Positions 1 through 9,024 of a stretch of 64,000 bases of DNA are shown piece by piece. Positions within the stretch are counted from its first letter, which is position 1; each line of letters opens with the position of its first letter. The stretch lies in the NCBI RefSeq assembly GCF_001957125.1, contig NZ_MPHJ01000004.1:62085-126084 (forward strand). The letters are read 5' to 3'. Under the pieces are notes generated by a model that was not told the origin of the DNA, searched no databases, and saw nothing but the letters and a program-made list of their open reading frames with translations. Made by a program: the position numbers and the translations under genes. Origin of the DNA: Shewanella sp. UCD-KL12 (GTDB taxonomy: Bacteria > Pseudomonadota > Gammaproteobacteria > Enterobacterales > Shewanellaceae).

Positions 1-1
1 G

Positions 2-2812
2 GTTGTCTATCTGTTGAGTATACGCGGTGAAGTGCTTCACCTTGAAGTGTATAAAGGCTATGTCAGTAAAACCGGCGACTACTCAATTAAAGCCGACTTT
101 GGTTTTGAAATTCTAGCTAGAAGCAGCTTACCTAAGTTTATTTGTCAAACCGATCACTGGTTGTTGGAAAAGCTAAAGGAATTGGCATCCCGTTTATCGG
201 CTGATGAACAGGAGAAGCTGGTTAATAAAGTTTCGCTATCTGTTGAAGCTATTTGTGATGATGAGTTTATATCCCACCTTATGGCAACCGAGCATTGCTT
301 CTGGCAAAGCTGTGATGGCAGTAAGCCACTTAAGATAGAGCATCATAGCTTTAATGATTTTATCGATCATGATTACTTTTATGAGATCACAAAAGACTGC
401 TATTTGGATTTAGCGAGCAATAGTGTAGTACGGCTTGATTCATCTTCGATAGCTAATTGCAGTGATGAATCTCTTGGACAATACATCGTTGATTTAAATG
501 ACAAAGAAAGAGAGTGGCAACCCAAACTGAGTGTTTCACGTCATCATCTTGAATTTTCATGGGATGAGCAGCTTCAATTAGAGCTCGACGTGTCTGAGTT
601 TTCGTTAAATAGTAATGGCGAAGACTATCCGCTTGACTTGCTTTTCTCCGTTGCTAATGAGGCGCCACACCTCATAAAAATTGCTGCGGAGTTTAATACA
701 CAGCTGGTATCCATACCACTGCTTTCTACGCAGTTTGAATCTGTTGTTTGGCAGCAGTTTACGTTAGGTACACGGCTTTTAACTGGCAGCTTAAGTGAGC
801 AGTTAATCATGCTCAGGCGTCTGATGTTAGCTGGGTGGCTGATTGAACTAAAGCTGAAAAATAGGTTTGATTTAGTTAAACCCCAGCGTTGGTATACGTA
901 TGTTGGACAAGCGCTAACGGAAAAGCGCTGGTTTGATCTAGAGCTGGGGGTCGAGTTTGATGGTCGAAAGATTAATTTATTACCTTATTTGGTAAAAGCG
1001 ATAAGAAAGGGGCTTTTGCAAAATGTCAGTGATAATGAAACGGTATTAATGGAGCTAGATTCTGGCCAAAGGTTGTCACTACCTGCCCAGAGGATTAAGC
1101 AAATTCTAGCGGTATTAGTTGAACTGTATGAGGCTAAGCCTCTATCGAATGAAGAAACCTTAACACTCCCAATCCATCAACTAACCAGAATTGCTGAGTT
1201 GGCATCATTAGAAAAAATCAATAAAAAAGAGTGGCTTTGGCAAGGTAGTAGTTGGTTACAGAATAAGGCGAGCAAGATGTTCTCCTACCTTGAAAACGAG
1301 GCTGAGGGAGTGGTTAAACACCCTGTTGGGCTCAATGCACAGTTAAGAGAGTATCAGTTAAGTGGCGTGAGCTGGCTGCAATTTTTAAAACAGCATGAAT
1401 TTTCAGGACTACTCGCTGATGATATGGGGCTTGGGAAAACCATTCAAACCCTAAGCAGCATCTTGCTTGATAAAGAGTCTGGTGAGGTAACTCTGCCAAG
1501 TTTAGTGATAGCGCCAACGAGCTTGCTTGCAAATTGGCAACATGAGACGCAAAGTTTTGCGCCATCGCTCAAGTTATTACTATGGTCAGGACCAAAGCGA
1601 CACAAGTTACAGTCTCAAATTTCTGAAAGTGACCTGATACTCACTAGCTACGGTACGTTGCAGCAAGATGCAAAATTTTGGGCTGAACAACATTTTCATC
1701 TGATTATTTTAGATGAAGCGCAGATGATTAAAAATGTAAGAAGTCGAATTAATCGTGTGGTGTGCGGGTTATCTGCAAGGCACAGACTTTGCCTGACTGG
1801 TACCCCAATGGAGAATCATTTAGGTGAGCTTTGGTCACTGTTTAATTTTCTTATGCCGGGTTTCCTTGGAACCTACTCTCAATTTCAACGTCTTTATCAG
1901 ATACCGATTGAAAAGGAGCAAGATGATGAGAGGCGCCAAGCATTAGTACAGCGAATTAGCCCATTCATGTTACGTAGAGTTAAGGCTCAAGTCGCCAAGG
2001 AACTACCCGAAAAAACAGTTATTAATGAGTATATAAGTTTAACCCAAGCCCAAGGGGATCTATATGAAACGATTCGCTTGACCATGTCTGAAGAGGTGAG
2101 AAAGGCTGTCTCTGTATCAGGTATAAAACGTAATCGACTGGCTATTAGTAATGCTTTACTTAAATTACGACAAGTATGCTGCCACCCTCAGTTACTTAAG
2201 TTTTCAGCAGGCCAAGAAAACGTTTCACTTGAGCATTCGGAGCGAGCGACTTCAGGTACAGGTCATAGCGAGCATCTCTCACAGGAAACCAGTTCAGGTA
2301 AGTTAAACTGGTTAGCTGATAAGTTACCTAATATGGTTGAAGAGGGCAGACGGATCCTGATATTTTCATCTTTTACCAGTATGTTAGATTTAATTGCTGA
2401 GCTGCTAGAAAATCTGACTATCGATTTTGTTGAGTTGACGGGTAAGAGCCGTGATAGAGGCCAACTCGTTGATCGTTTTCAGCAACATGAAGTCCCTATT
2501 TTTCTTATCAGTCTAAAGGCTGGTGGCGCAGGTTTAAACTTAACGGCAGCCGATGTGGTGATACACACTGATCCATGGTGGAATCCCGCTGCTGAGCAAC
2601 AGGCTAGTGATAGGGCCCATCGGATAGGGCAAGATAAATCAGTATTTGTATATAAGCTTATTTGTAAAGACACGGTAGAGGAGCGAATTCAGCTTTTACA
2701 GCAGACAAAGCAGAACCTTGCTCAGAGTATCTACCAACAAGATGCAAAGCCTGTGTCTGAGATGTCCGGGGAAGATTGGTTATCTCTGCTCAAACCTGTT
2801 GGCTTAGAATAG
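2..2812 (+). CDS. SNF2-family DEAD/DEAH-box helicase, 5' end cut by window
   Basis: Swi2/Snf2-type ATPase that probably translocates on double-stranded DNA or remodels protein-DNA complexes; the cellular target is unknown. Counting from the TTG at base 14, the Walker A motif (DDMGLGKTIQ) is near residue 470, the DEAQ Walker B near 566, the LTGTPMENHLGELWS motif near 595, and the C-terminal helicase signature DRAHRIGQ near 866. The reading frame is open from that TTG to the left edge of the window, so the gene probably begins upstream. Family members of this type often carry an N-terminal SWIM zinc finger, which is not visible here. The N-terminal half in view has no motif I recognise. It converges with the flagellin-like gene across a gap of about 35 bases. 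Confidence 0.85.
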   Translation, partial: VVYLLSIRGEVLHLEVYKGYVSKTGDYSIKADFGFEILARSSLPKFICQTDHWLLEKLKELASRLSADEQEKLVNKVSLSVEAICDDEFISHLMATEHCFWQSCDGSKPLKIEHHSFNDFIDHDYFYEITKDCYLDLASNSVVRLDSSSIANCSDESLGQYIVDLNDKEREWQPKLSVSRHHLEFSWDEQLQLELDVSEFSLNSNGEDYPLDLLFSVANEAPHLIKIAAEFNTQLVSIPLLSTQFESVVWQQFTLGTRLLTGSLSEQLIMLRRLMLAGWLIELKLKNRFDLVKPQRWYTYVGQALTEKRWFDLELGVEFDGRKINLLPYLVKAIRKGLLQNVSDNETVLMELDSGQRLSLPAQRIKQILAVLVELYEAKPLSNEETLTLPIHQLTRIAELASLEKINKKEWLWQGSSWLQNKASKMFSYLENEAEGVVKHPVGLNAQLREYQLSGVSWLQFLKQHEFSGLLADDMGLGKTIQTLSSILLDKESGEVTLPSLVIAPTSLLANWQHETQSFAPSLKLLLWSGPKRHKLQSQISESDLILTSYGTLQQDAKFWAEQHFHLIILDEAQMIKNVRSRINRVVCGLSARHRLCLTGTPMENHLGELWSLFNFLMPGFLGTYSQFQRLYQIPIEKEQDDERRQALVQRISPFMLRRVKAQVAKELPEKTVINEYISLTQAQGDLYETIRLTMSEEVRKAVSVSGIKRNRLAISNALLKLRQVCCHPQLLKFSAGQENVSLEHSERATSGTGHSEHLSQETSSGKLNWLADKLPNMVEEGRRILIFSSFTSMLDLIAELLENLTIDFVELTGKSRDRGQLVDRFQQHEVPIFLISLKAGGAGLNLTAADVVIHTDPWWNPAAEQQASDRAHRIGQDKSVFVYKLICKDTVEERIQLLQQTKQNLAQSIYQQDAKPVSEMSGEDWLSLLKPVGLE

Positions 2813-2847
2813 CTATGCCTTACTTTAAAACAGATTCAAGAAACAGA

Positions 2848-3534
2848 TTAAATATATTGATTAAACAGTAGGCCCTTACGCTCCTCTTCATCCTTTTTTA
2901 AGATGACAGCAATTTTTAGCTGTAGTTCAGTCTTTAGAAGATCTGCTGATGATTGAGCGTAATCTGTGTCTTGGATCCGTGAACGTGCCTCACTGGTATT
3001 AATACTACTAATTTGGTAATTATTCACTCGGCTATCAATGGCGTTACTTTCAGCCCCACCCGCACTTGCCGCATCATCAATAACTACGCTTGCATCATCA
3101 ATAACTGTTAATGAAGCACTTGGATCACTCGCATCGAGTCCTGAGATAAAATTACTTTGGCCTAATACTTCCTCTGCAATCACATTTATCTCTTCAGTAA
3201 GCAGATCAAGTTCAGTTTGAATCGCTTGCTTGTCATATAAAGGATTACCGGCTTGTATTGTTAACTCTCTGGCTCTGACAAGGTTATCTGTAATAGATGA
3301 GTATTGGCCTGCCTGAGTATTTAGTATGCTCTGCTCATCTCTTGCATTTCTTGTGCGAATATCAGACTCGTTGATGCTGGACGTTAACCGGTTCGCTATC
3401 TGAAAGCCTGCGGGATCATCTGAAGCTTTATTAATCTTTAGCCCAGTACTGAGCCGCTCCATCTGCTCTTTTCGTTTCTCTTGTAGTTTCTCTAAATTAC
3501 TAAGATTTGACGATTGTGTGCTAGGCAGTTTCAT
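2848..3534 (-). CDS. Short orphan flagellin-like protein
   Basis: A 228-residue protein with both ends of a flagellin and almost no middle. Residues 5-115 match the flagellin N-terminal D0/D1 helices: an ERLSTGLKINKASDDPAGFQIANRLTS-like segment followed by the ITDNLVRARELTIQAGN helix. Residues about 185-215 (SRIQDTDYAQSSADLLKTE) match the C-terminal flagellin helix. The linker between them is Ala/Ser/Asp rich, with no room for D2/D3 domains. The C terminus departs from flagellin, ending in a charged KDEEERKG stretch and a short hydrophobic tail. Typical flagellins have 270 or more residues and sit among fliD, flaG or fliS, none of which is nearby. It could be a minor filament subunit, a hook-filament-junction-like protein, or a decaying paralogue. 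The frame is intact. Confidence 0.75.
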   Translation of the reverse strand: MKLPSTQSSNLSNLEKLQEKRKEQMERLSTGLKINKASDDPAGFQIANRLTSSINESDIRTRNARDEQSILNTQAGQYSSITDNLVRARELTIQAGNPLYDKQAIQTELDLLTEEINVIAEEVLGQSNFISGLDASDPSASLTVIDDASVVIDDAASAGGAESNAIDSRVNNYQISSINTSEARSRIQDTDYAQSSADLLKTELQLKIAVILKKDEEERKGLLFNQYI

Positions 3535-3711
3535 GGCAGCGTCCCTCGATAGTCCTTTGTTAATTATCTAACGCGGCTGTATGAAAAACAAACACTCAAA
3601 TGCGATTATTTAGAGTAAATAGACTTAAGCGCAAAGCCTTTATCGTCAGAGGTTATAAAAAGAGGCGAGGTTAGCTGTGAATAGGTGAGCTTTGCAAATA
3701 TGATAAATTGA

Positions 3712-4131
3712 TTATTCACCCTGTAAGGTCACCACGACTCTACGGCTACCACCTGAGTCTCGAGGCTCACATAAGTAGATACCTTGCCAAGTACCTAAGT
3801 TTAAACGGCCATTGGTTATAGGAAGTGTAAGAGATGCGCCTAATAAGCTTGATTTAATATGAGCTGGCATATCATCAGGACCTTCATAGGTATGGGTATA
3901 GTAATGCTCGTTTTCGGGGGCTAATCTATTGAAGTACCGCTCAAAATCAACACGTACACTGGGATCGGCATTTTCATTGAGTGTCAGGGCTGCAGAAGTA
4001 TGTTGAAGGTGTATATGAGCAAGTCCCATCGTTAATTTGTTTAACTCTGGAAGTAAACTGATAATTTCATCAGTGATCAAATGAAAACCTCTAGGCTTTG
4101 CTTGTAGATTAAACTCTTTTTGAAACCACAT
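3712..4131 (-). CDS. YjbQ/UPF0047 family protein
   Basis: A 139-residue single-domain protein of the YjbQ (UPF0047) family. Diagnostic features are [15 protein letters not shown] near residues 50-65, the [16 protein letters not shown] segment near 84-100 with its conserved His, and the [13 protein letters not shown] segment near 113-125. Members are small trimeric proteins. Weak thiamine-phosphate-synthase activity has been reported for some, but the physiological role is unsettled. The ribosome binding site is weak. It is divergent from the TlpA gene and separate from the flagellin-like gene. Confidence 0.85.
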   Translation of the reverse strand: MWFQKEFNLQAKPRGFHLITDEIISLLPELNKLTMGLAHIHLQHTSAALTLNENADPSVRVDFERYFNRLAPENEHYYTHTYEGPDDMPAHIKSSLLGASLTLPITNGRLNLGTWQGIYLCEPRDSGGSRRVVVTLQGE

Positions 4132-4380
4132 AAGCTATTCTTTAAATAGTTGATTTATATAATACAATAATTTGCCGTAATTATTGACCTAAGGCAAATC
4201 AAAATACTTTATTTGTTTTACACATTGACAGAGGCGAAAGGGTTAACTTTGGCTAATAAGTATTGTGTAACGCTTTAAATGTCTGACTTGGATAATCATT
4301 GATTTATGCTCCAGTGCTGGAACAAGTAGGTGGCAAGGTGTATAACTGGTTTAATAGTATACGGATTTAAGGATTGTAAG

Positions 4381-4896
4381 GTGAATATATCTCAATGGAG
4401 AATATCCTCGTCGGTATTTATATTCTTAATCCTACTCAGTGTTTTTTTGCCTGTTAATCCCGCTAATGCTGAGCCGAGTCTTAATGTTAATGTGCAAAGT
4501 GCTCAAGGTGTATCTTTTGAGCTAAATGAGTACCTTGGTAGCGTCGTTTATGTTGATTTTTGGGCCTCTTGGTGTGGGCCCTGTAGAAAGTCCTTTCCTT
4601 GGATGAACTCGATGCATAATAAATATGCCGCTCAGGGGTTGAAGATAGTTGCAATTAATCTAGATACAGATCCAAAGCTTGCCAAGCAATTCCTGAAAGA
4701 GATTCAAGCATCGTTTGATATAGCTTATGACGCAGACATGCAGGTTGCGAGTGAGTTTGACATTATTGGTATGCCAACGAGTTATCTGTTTAATCGTAAG
4801 GGGGAGCTTGTGGCTCAGCATGTTGGGTTTTATCGTGAGGATCACATGAAGTATGAAGCGGAAATAAAGCGTTGGTTAGCTATGGTGGATGATTGA
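4381..4896 (+). CDS. TlpA-like periplasmic thioredoxin-fold protein
   Basis: Exported thiol-disulfide oxidoreductase of the TlpA/ResA/AhpC-TSA group. A signal peptide covers residues 1-30, with cleavage likely after PANA. The redox motif WCGPC lies at residues 64-68 inside the typical VYVDFWASWCGPCRKSFPW strand-helix, and the cis-Pro loop IIGMPTSY follows near residue 128. I chose the GTG at 4381, which follows an AAGGA-like site by about 8 bases and puts the signal peptide at the N terminus; a GTG at 4330 would add 17 residues. It is the first gene of a four-gene cluster with DUF4266, DUF3570 and ApbE genes, which suggests it keeps a cysteine in one of those exported proteins reduced. Confidence 0.8.
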   Translation: MNISQWRISSSVFIFLILLSVFLPVNPANAEPSLNVNVQSAQGVSFELNEYLGSVVYVDFWASWCGPCRKSFPWMNSMHNKYAAQGLKIVAINLDTDPKLAKQFLKEIQASFDIAYDADMQVASEFDIIGMPTSYLFNRKGELVAQHVGFYREDHMKYEAEIKRWLAMVDD

Positions 4897-4964
4897 CCAT
4901 CAATGAACCATTAATGTTTTACGCTGTGCATTTAAATTGAATAGATATACGTACGTGGAGCAAT

Positions 4965-5183
4965 ATGAAAAAATCATTCATTACCGCCATTTTATGCTGC
5001 TTTACTCTTGTTGGTTGTTCAAGCTTAGGGGTCGAGCCTTGGGAACGCGATCAGCTAGCGCGTAAAGATATGGCTCTAGATATTGATAAAATGGATTTAA
5101 CGATTAACGATCATATCTACTTTAGTAAAGAGGGAACCAGCGGTGGTAGAGCGCTTGCTGGTGGCGGCTGTGGCTGTAATTAA
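4965..5183 (+). CDS. DUF4266 small lipoprotein
   Basis: A 72-residue precursor with a lipoprotein signal (lipobox LVGC, lipidated Cys18), so the mature chain has only 55 residues. A conserved EPWERDQLARKDMALD segment starts near residue 24. The tail is glycine rich and ends in a Cys-Gly-Cys-Asn (Cys69, Cys71). This is the DUF4266 family, which commonly travels with DUF3570 proteins; no function is established to my knowledge. The stretch EGTSGG near residues 55-60 loosely resembles the acceptor motif used by ApbE flavin transferases, but the usual Thr/Ser acceptor position is an Arg. The C-terminal CxC could be a metal or redox site served by the upstream TlpA protein. Its stop overlaps the next gene. 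Confidence 0.8.
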   Translation: MKKSFITAILCCFTLVGCSSLGVEPWERDQLARKDMALDIDKMDLTINDHIYFSKEGTSGGRALAGGGCGCN

Positions 5184-6606
5184 ATCTAATACTAAGTTTA
5201 TTGATGGGTCTAATACTGAGTCCAGTACGCCTTTAATTGTGCCTAAACAGCAAACTCCTCCCCATGGGGCAGTGTTATCGAGTTTATCTGCCGCGAGCTT
5301 ATCACTGCTCAATGCCACTGCATTACCTGCGCTAGCACAAGAACAATTAGTGGAAAACAATCAAATTAATCAAGCGCAGTTTGGGGCTGGTAAAGTCGGC
5401 GCTGATAGTGATATCAAAATTGATACGGCTTTTTTATATTACCAAGAGCTTGATAAGGTGACTGCTGCTGAAGGGATTTTTTATATTGAAAAAATTCAAG
5501 GCGACAAACGTAGTTATTCTGGCAAGTTAGTACTTGATACATTAACTGGCGCATCAGCGAATGGCGCTGTGCCACAAGAGGCTGCCCAAACGTTTACACG
5601 CCCCTCTGGCAATGGCGAGTATACCATTGCTGCTGGCGCTGAGCCTTTGGACGATACCTTTAAAGATACGCGATTACAGTTAAGTGGTAATTGGACGGAG
5701 ATCTGGTCACCCACATGGACCTCTGTAAATGGACTCTACTTCTCTAAGGAGTTTGATTACACCTCCATAGGGGCAAATACTGGATTGGAACGCTCTTTTA
5801 ATAAGAACAACACTCAAGTGTCGTTATCTGCAGCATATTATTATGATGTCGTTAAACCAGTTGGTAACAGACCTGTCCCATTAAGTAAAATGCAATTTAG
5901 AAGAGACTTTGAGACAGAAGAGGCTTTTAGAGAGCAGTTTGATAGCACTAGGCAAACGGGAAGCGCTGATAAGCAAACATTTGATTTAAGTTTAGGGTTT
6001 ACTCAAACTTTAACGCGTTTCTCGCTACTGCAGTTAAATTTAAATTGGTCCACCATTTCAGGCTATATGACCGATCCCTATAAATTGTTAAGTGTGATTG
6101 ATGAGCAGGGGACGAGCCAATCTTACCTGTATGAAAGCAGGCCTGAAGATCGCACTAAGCAAAGTATTTTTCTCTTAAGCAAGCATGCACTTGTTACTGG
6201 TGTTGCCGACATCTCATATCGCCTGAGTCAAGACAGTTGGGGGGTGAGTTCTCATACCTTAGAGAGCCATTATAGGTATAATTTTTCTCCAACAATGTTT
6301 GGACAAGTCCACTTTAGGTATTATCAACAACAAGCTGCTGATTTTTATACTCGTTACCTTAATGAAAGTGAGCTGCTCCCTCAGTATGCTAGCGCAGATT
6401 ATAGGCTAGGTAATTTGAAAGCTTATACATTCGGTATAAAGTTTGGACATCAGATATCAGATACTGGCCTGGCGACTTATCGATTAGAGTATTATCAGCA
6501 AAACCCTTTTGATAACGATCAAGCTGCAACTGGCCAGCTTAGTGCACACGACTTATATCCCAGCACTAAGGCTGTTTTTTTTCAAATTGGCTTTTCATTC
6601 CTATGA
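5170..6606 (+). CDS. DUF3570 outer-membrane beta-barrel protein
   Basis: A protein of about 478 residues in the DUF3570 family. It has an N-terminal export region ending near PALA (about residue 57), then alternating hydrophobic/aromatic strands typical of an outer-membrane beta-barrel, and ends in an aromatic strand (FFQIGFSFL) resembling a BAM recognition signal. The longest frame starts at GTG 5143; I prefer GTG 5170 (MAVIKSN), preceded by a GGTGG stretch, giving a 14-base overlap with the DUF4266 gene and likely translational coupling. It overlaps the next start by four bases (ATGA). No transport or enzymatic role is known for the family. Its fixed neighbours suggest an envelope redox or flavin function. 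Confidence 0.75.
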   Translation: MAVIKSNTKFIDGSNTESSTPLIVPKQQTPPHGAVLSSLSAASLSLLNATALPALAQEQLVENNQINQAQFGAGKVGADSDIKIDTAFLYYQELDKVTAAEGIFYIEKIQGDKRSYSGKLVLDTLTGASANGAVPQEAAQTFTRPSGNGEYTIAAGAEPLDDTFKDTRLQLSGNWTEIWSPTWTSVNGLYFSKEFDYTSIGANTGLERSFNKNNTQVSLSAAYYYDVVKPVGNRPVPLSKMQFRRDFETEEAFREQFDSTRQTGSADKQTFDLSLGFTQTLTRFSLLQLNLNWSTISGYMTDPYKLLSVIDEQGTSQSYLYESRPEDRTKQSIFLLSKHALVTGVADISYRLSQDSWGVSSHTLESHYRYNFSPTMFGQVHFRYYQQQAADFYTRYLNESELLPQYASADYRLGNLKAYTFGIKFGHQISDTGLATYRLEYYQQNPFDNDQAATGQLSAHDLYPSTKAVFFQIGFSFL

Positions 6607-7529
6607 CAACGACAACCTTGGCTAAAAGTTTAAGTCGCGAAGCGCTTTATCAAATTACGGGTATCAGTGGTTGCTATAAAGTGACCTTTCACGTTATGGC
6701 TAGTCCTTGTGAGTTATTAGTAAAATCTTCGAAGCGACAGCTGGTTAAACAAATGGCTGAGCATGCTGTAACTGAAACCAAGCGTATTGAGTTAAAGTAC
6801 AGTCGTTTTATTAAAGGAAACATGCTTGATCAGATCAATAGCAATGTAGACCGTTGGCAAAGGTTAGACGAGGAGACAATAGCGTTAATCAGCTTTGCCA
6901 AGCAATGTTTTGAACTGAGCGAAGGTTTATTTGATATTACTGCTGGTAGGGTTTTAAAGTTGTGGGCTTTTCATCGAGGCGCTACAGTGCCTTCGCATGA
7001 AGCGATAACTCGGTCACTCAAAACAGTTGGTTTTGATGGGTTAAAATTCAATGGCAATCAACTATACATCCCCAAGGGAGTGAGTCTTGATTTTGGAGGG
7101 ATAGGTAAGGAGTATGCGTGCGATAGATTAGCCCAGTACTTTGCACTTCACTATCCGCAGTTGCCTGTTTTAGTCAATTTAGGCGGAGATATCAGCTGTT
7201 CAGTGCTAAACAATACACCATGGAGAGTGGGGGTGGAGTCGCCAGAGCATTTAGACCATGTAGATGAGATCATGACGTTGTCTCAGGGAGCTTTGGCATC
7301 AAGCGGCAATAGTAGGCGTTACATTACCCATGAAGGCAAGCGGTATGGGCATATTATAAACCCTGTTACGGGGTATCCTATTATGGGGGGACCACTGTGT
7401 GTGACTGTTAAAGCTGGCAATTGTTTAACTGCGGGAATGTTATCTACGATAGCAATGTTACAGGGCCGAAAAGCAGAAGCGTTTTTACAATCTCAAGGGG
7501 TTGAATATAAGGTGATTTGGTCTAGCTAA
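6603..7529 (+). CDS. apbE: ApbE-family FAD:protein FMN transferase
   Basis: Member of the ApbE family, which moves FMN from FAD onto Thr/Ser of exported redox proteins. Diagnostic segments are DFGGIGKEYACDRLA near residue 163 (FAD/Mg site), LVNLGGDI near 195, and HIINPVTGYPI near 252. Length is 308 residues. No signal peptide or lipobox is apparent, unlike many ApbE proteins. It is therefore either cytoplasmic, exported by a route I cannot see, or starts elsewhere. The ATG overlaps the DUF3570 stop (ATGA), so it is the last gene of the tlpA-DUF4266-DUF3570-apbE unit. No NqrC/RnfG substrate is encoded in the window. Confidence 0.85.
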   Translation: MTTTTLAKSLSREALYQITGISGCYKVTFHVMASPCELLVKSSKRQLVKQMAEHAVTETKRIELKYSRFIKGNMLDQINSNVDRWQRLDEETIALISFAKQCFELSEGLFDITAGRVLKLWAFHRGATVPSHEAITRSLKTVGFDGLKFNGNQLYIPKGVSLDFGGIGKEYACDRLAQYFALHYPQLPVLVNLGGDISCSVLNNTPWRVGVESPEHLDHVDEIMTLSQGALASSGNSRRYITHEGKRYGHIINPVTGYPIMGGPLCVTVKAGNCLTAGMLSTIAMLQGRKAEAFLQSQGVEYKVIWSS

Positions 7530-7610
7530 GATCCAAAGGTAAGGCCAGTCTATCCAATACAAGAGTAGAGCTTGTAGAAAATAGTTACCGACAAATAGTG
7601 TATTAAAATC

Positions 7611-8876
7611 TTAAGCAAATCTTAGGTTTGTCACTCGATTTCTTCCGCCACTCTTGGCTCGATATAACGCTTTATCGGCTGCTTTAAATACTTCGTCTGT
7701 GCCAAGGTTATGCTCTTTTGTTCTGTCATTAATGCTATCGGCGACGCCAATGCTAACAGTGATATTGACCTTTTTATGTTCACCCACTTGGTGTTGATTA
7801 TGTTTACCATCCTTATCAAGAATAGGACGCTCATGATGATCTCGTATAATCAGATCATAATCAGCAATGTTTGCCCTTAATTGATTGAGGTAGGGGAGAC
7901 ACTGATTTGAGTTTTTGGCTTTAAATAAGATAACAAACTCCTCTCCTCCGTATCTAAATACCTGTGCCTTACCCCCCGTGTTTTTCATTAACTGGGCAAC
8001 TAACTTTAATACTTCATCCCCTGTTCTATGGCCGTAATCGTCATTAAATTTCTTAAAATAATCGACATCAAGCATAGCGATAGTATAGAGGCCTGAGATA
8101 TGTTCCATTTCAATTTCTAACGCTCTACGTCCTTGTAGTTCAGTGAGTTGGTCGATAAAAGCCAGTTCATGGCTGGAGGTAATTATGCTAATGACAAGCA
8201 AAATTGCTGCAAATGAAAAGCAGATGGCTGGAATTGAGGGGGTGTCGAAAAGCACTAGCGCCAGTGTTGAAAACAATAGATTGATATAAACGGTATGATC
8301 AAAGTTTGAGTTTCTGAATAAGACCATTAAAGCGCTTACCACAGTTAGTACAATCGAAATGATGATTAATAGAAAGGGGGAACTGGACAGTGTTGGTAGT
8401 GGTTTTAGATAGGCTGCCCATAACCAGCTAACATGCTTTGCTTCAAGTTGTTCAATGAGTAAAAAACACCACAGCACTTGAAAAATAATGAAGAAAAGAT
8501 AGTTTAATCCAAAGCGAGATAGTAGACGTTTTTCGGGTAGAAAGTGGATGATAAACAGGTTTAAAGGGAGCGCGAATGCAATTAAATAGTAGGAAAACTT
8601 CTGCAGATCATTAATGGTGTCGAAATCAATAAAGTTTTGCATTAAATAGAAACTGATTGCCATTAAAAGCGCAACTAGGCCCGTAGCGCCTTGATTAAAG
8701 GGCTGGCTAAGAAAAATAACAATAGACAACATGATAAAGGGAAATGACTCAATAAGCCCTTCATAGGAAGTAAGCATCGCTGAAATGTTATCCAAAGAAT
8801 AACATAGCAGGATTGCCAATATTAATGGGAAGAGCACTCGAAACGGAGCACTTCTAATGATTACAAATGATGACAT
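7611..8876 (-). CDS. Membrane-bound diguanylate cyclase (GGDEF)
   Basis: A 421-residue protein with about seven hydrophobic segments in residues 10-235 and a C-terminal GGDEF domain. The active-site motif is GGEEF at residues 310-314, preceded by the expected LDVDYFKKFND and GHRTGDEVL segments, so c-di-GMP synthesis is likely. The RxxD inhibitory I-site expected just upstream of GGEEF is absent (the sequence there is GGKAQVFRY), so feedback inhibition by product is probably missing. The ligand of the membrane sensor region is unknown. A purine-rich AGGGAAAG precedes the ATG. It is a single-gene unit. Confidence 0.88.
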   Translation of the reverse strand: MSSFVIIRSAPFRVLFPLILAILLCYSLDNISAMLTSYEGLIESFPFIMLSIVIFLSQPFNQGATGLVALLMAISFYLMQNFIDFDTINDLQKFSYYLIAFALPLNLFIIHFLPEKRLLSRFGLNYLFFIIFQVLWCFLLIEQLEAKHVSWLWAAYLKPLPTLSSSPFLLIIISIVLTVVSALMVLFRNSNFDHTVYINLLFSTLALVLFDTPSIPAICFSFAAILLVISIITSSHELAFIDQLTELQGRRALEIEMEHISGLYTIAMLDVDYFKKFNDDYGHRTGDEVLKLVAQLMKNTGGKAQVFRYGGEEFVILFKAKNSNQCLPYLNQLRANIADYDLIIRDHHERPILDKDGKHNQHQVGEHKKVNITVSIGVADSINDRTKEHNLGTDEVFKAADKALYRAKSGGRNRVTNLRFA

Positions 8877-9024
8877 TAACGCTTTCCCTAGTCAGTCTCA
8901 ATTTTTACATCACTGTATATTTGAATCTATGTTCATGTTGTCGTTTTTATAAGCCATAGTTGAGTATAGTTGTTGTTTGTAAAACAGCCAGTGTTCATCG
9001 CTATAGCTTAATAGTTGATTTTAC

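Noticed and set aside
5143..5169. Longer DUF3570 start at GTG 5143
   Set aside because: It increases overlap with the lipoprotein gene; the MAVIK start at 5170 has a better upstream purine stretch and looks like family N termini.
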